Positions 5,032 through 5,886 of a stretch of 5,886 nucleotides of DNA are shown in pieces. A program made the translations under genes and the position numbers. A model generated the notes under the pieces. It had not been told where the DNA came from and searched no databases. It worked only from the letters and a program-made list of their open reading frames with translations. The stretch is from Desulfurococcales archaeon (lineage in GTDB: Archaea > Thermoproteota > Thermoprotei_A > Sulfolobales > Acidilobaceae): contig JALUZI010000200.1 in NCBI GenBank assembly GCA_027012045.1, positions 1 to 5,886 of the forward strand. Reading direction: 5' to 3'. The first letter of the stretch is position 1. Each line of letters opens with the position of its first letter.

Positions 5032-5107
5032 TGGTGCCGCCGCGGGGAGTTGAACCCCGGACCGCCCGGTCTTCAGCCGGGCGCTCTCCCAGCTGAGCTA
5101 CGGCGGC
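5032..5107 (-). tRNA. tRNA-Phe (anticodon GAA), intronless, CCA encoded
   Basis: The minus strand folds into a complete cloverleaf. The acceptor stem is GCCGCCG/CGGCGGC with seven perfect pairs, followed by TA and a GCTC/GAGC D stem. The anticodon stem is CCCGG/CCGGG around the loop CTGAAGA, giving anticodon GAA at plus positions 5072-5074. The variable loop is CGGTC, and the T stem CGGGG/CCCCG encloses TTCAACT. The discriminator is A, as expected for tRNA-Phe, and CCA is encoded at 5032-5034. The nearly all-G-C stems are typical of a hyperthermophile. There is no intron. The 3' end is 7 bp from the stop of the THUMP gene on the other strand. Confidence 0.98.
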
Positions 5108-5140
5108 GCCTTACCCCAGGAATAAGTCTAATCCAGCCCA

Positions 5141-5149
5141 GTTTATAAC
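5141..5149 (-). promoter_or_regulatory. TATA box of the tRNA-Phe gene
   Basis: On the minus strand GTTATAAAC is a strong archaeal TATA box, centred about 38 bp before the mature 5' end. It would place initiation near 5119 and leave a 5' leader of about 12 nt for RNase P to remove. Confidence 0.6.
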
Positions 5150-5158
5150 CGTTATTCC

Positions 5159-5165
5159 ATAAATA
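5159..5165 (+). promoter_or_regulatory. Candidate TATA box of the acyl-CoA ligase gene
   Basis: ATAAATA on the plus strand would place initiation near 5188 and give a leader of about 40 nt containing the Shine-Dalgarno site at 5214-5219. It lies about 10 bp from the tRNA TATA box, so the two divergent promoters are packed back to back. Confidence 0.4.
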
Positions 5166-5213
5166 CTCCTATTACCCACATATTGGGAAACGTGAGTTAT
5201 CTACTGAAACCGA

Positions 5214-5219
5214 GAGGTG
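5214..5219 (+). promoter_or_regulatory. Shine-Dalgarno site of the acyl-CoA ligase gene
   Basis: GAGGTG lies 8 nt before the ATG at 5228. This is the expected archaeal spacing and supports that start. Confidence 0.7.
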
Positions 5220-5227
5220 CTCCTAGC

Positions 5228-5886
5228 ATGAGTGAAGAGGCAGTGAAGGATTACCTGGAGAAGCCATGGGTCAAGAACTACGATCCAGACGTCCCCAGGG
5301 AGATAGAAATACCGGAGATACCCCTGTACAAGTTCCTCTTGGACTCAGCGGAGAAATATCCCAGGCACAAGGCAATGATATTCTACGGCGGGAAAACAAG
5401 CGGGCTCCTTAGGAGAGATGTAACCTACAGCGAGCTATTAGACAAGGCCAAGAGGTTCGCCTCCTTCCTAAAGGATAAAGGCATAGGTAAGGGTGACGTG
5501 GTCCTCCTAATGCTACCCAACTCGCCTCAGTTCGCAATAGCTTACTACGGTACACTGCTCACAGGCGCGACAATATCTCCCATGAACGTTCTATACACGC
5601 CTAGGGAGATAGAGCATCAGGCTGAGAAGACTAAGGCTAAAGTAATGGTTGTCCTCGACCTCTTCAAACCCAAAATAGACACCGCAGACATAGAAGTGGA
5701 GACGATTATTTACACTGGGCTAGACGACTTCCTACCAGGCCTTGGAGGATTCCTGTACAGAATGAAGATGAGGAAGGAAATCCCCAAGATCACACGTGGA
5801 AATGGCATTATGTTCCTACGGGACATATTCAGGAACTATAGGCCAACAGAAGAATTCGCCGATGTCGACCCGAAGAAAGATGTTGC
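5228..5886 (+). CDS. AMP-forming long-chain fatty-acyl-CoA ligase (N-terminal part, cut by window)
   Basis: These are the first 219 codons of an ANL-superfamily adenylating enzyme, which activates a carboxylate with ATP to an acyl-adenylate and then forms a CoA thioester. The KPWVKNYDPDVP segment (12-23) and EIPLYKFLLDSAEKYPRHKA (30-49) are typical of the FadD-type fatty-acid ligase branch. The core block GIGKGDVVLLMLPNSPQFAI (85-104), the YYGTLLTGATISPMNVLYTP stretch (106-125) and EIEHQAEKTKAKVMVV (127-142) are classic. The window ends at DPKKDV, just before the expected TSGTTG-x-PKG phosphate-binding loop, so catalysis cannot be checked. Full members have about 550-580 residues, so roughly 60% is missing. 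The gene has its own promoter and is divergent from tRNA-Phe. The exact acyl substrate is not determinable; hyperthermophilic crenarchaea often carry such genes for fatty-acid or other carboxylate use. Confidence 0.93.
   Translation, partial: MSEEAVKDYLEKPWVKNYDPDVPREIEIPEIPLYKFLLDSAEKYPRHKAMIFYGGKTSGLLRRDVTYSELLDKAKRFASFLKDKGIGKGDVVLLMLPNSPQFAIAYYGTLLTGATISPMNVLYTPREIEHQAEKTKAKVMVVLDLFKPKIDTADIEVETIIYTGLDDFLPGLGGFLYRMKMRKEIPKITRGNGIMFLRDIFRNYRPTEEFADVDPKKDV

Overview
The window looks like chromosome of a hyperthermophilic crenarchaeon (Thermoproteota, plausibly Desulfurococcales-like; the genus cannot be fixed from sequence alone). The evidence is archaeal TATA-type promoter boxes, AGA/AGG/ATA-rich codon use, GTG and TTG starts, a tRNA whose stems are almost entirely G-C, and archaeal families: an Orc1/Cdc6-type ATPase, a TFS/Rpb9-like zinc ribbon, a RecB-like PD-(D/E)XK protein and a THUMP protein. 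No insertion sequence, CRISPR array or phage gene is visible.

Region 1 (1-1921, minus strand) is a tight three-gene unit. In transcription order it holds a divergent Orc1/Cdc6-like AAA+ ATPase, a small winged-helix DNA-binding protein starting 4 bp after the ATPase stop, and moaC (molybdenum cofactor synthesis), which runs off the left edge. The ATPase frame is open up to 2023, but the first ~34 codons look like translated promoter DNA, so a GTG start at 1921 is preferred.

Region 2 (2079-3079) holds a plus-strand single-domain sugar-phosphate nucleotidyltransferase. It converges on a minus-strand gene for a zinc-ribbon protein that resembles only the N-terminal half of transcription factor S.

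Region 3 (3126-5024) starts with a compact divergent promoter, one symmetric TATA box flanked by a spaced 8-bp inverted repeat. It then has a plus-strand DNA/RNA-maintenance cluster: RecB-like nuclease, endonuclease III (nth) and a stand-alone THUMP protein. The THUMP gene overlaps nth by 73 nt out of frame, and no later start can remove the overlap.

Region 4 (5032-5886) has tRNA-Phe(GAA) on the minus strand, with encoded CCA, tail-to-tail with the THUMP gene at 7 bp. Divergent from it is the first 219 codons of an AMP-forming fatty-acyl-CoA ligase that leaves the right edge.

Most of the window is housekeeping. The least ordinary parts are the Orc-like ATPase plus winged-helix pair with matching C-terminal tails, the half-TFS zinc ribbon, the divergent promoter with its inverted repeat, and the forced nth/THUMP overlap. 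I do not see a clear undescribed multi-gene system such as a defence island.
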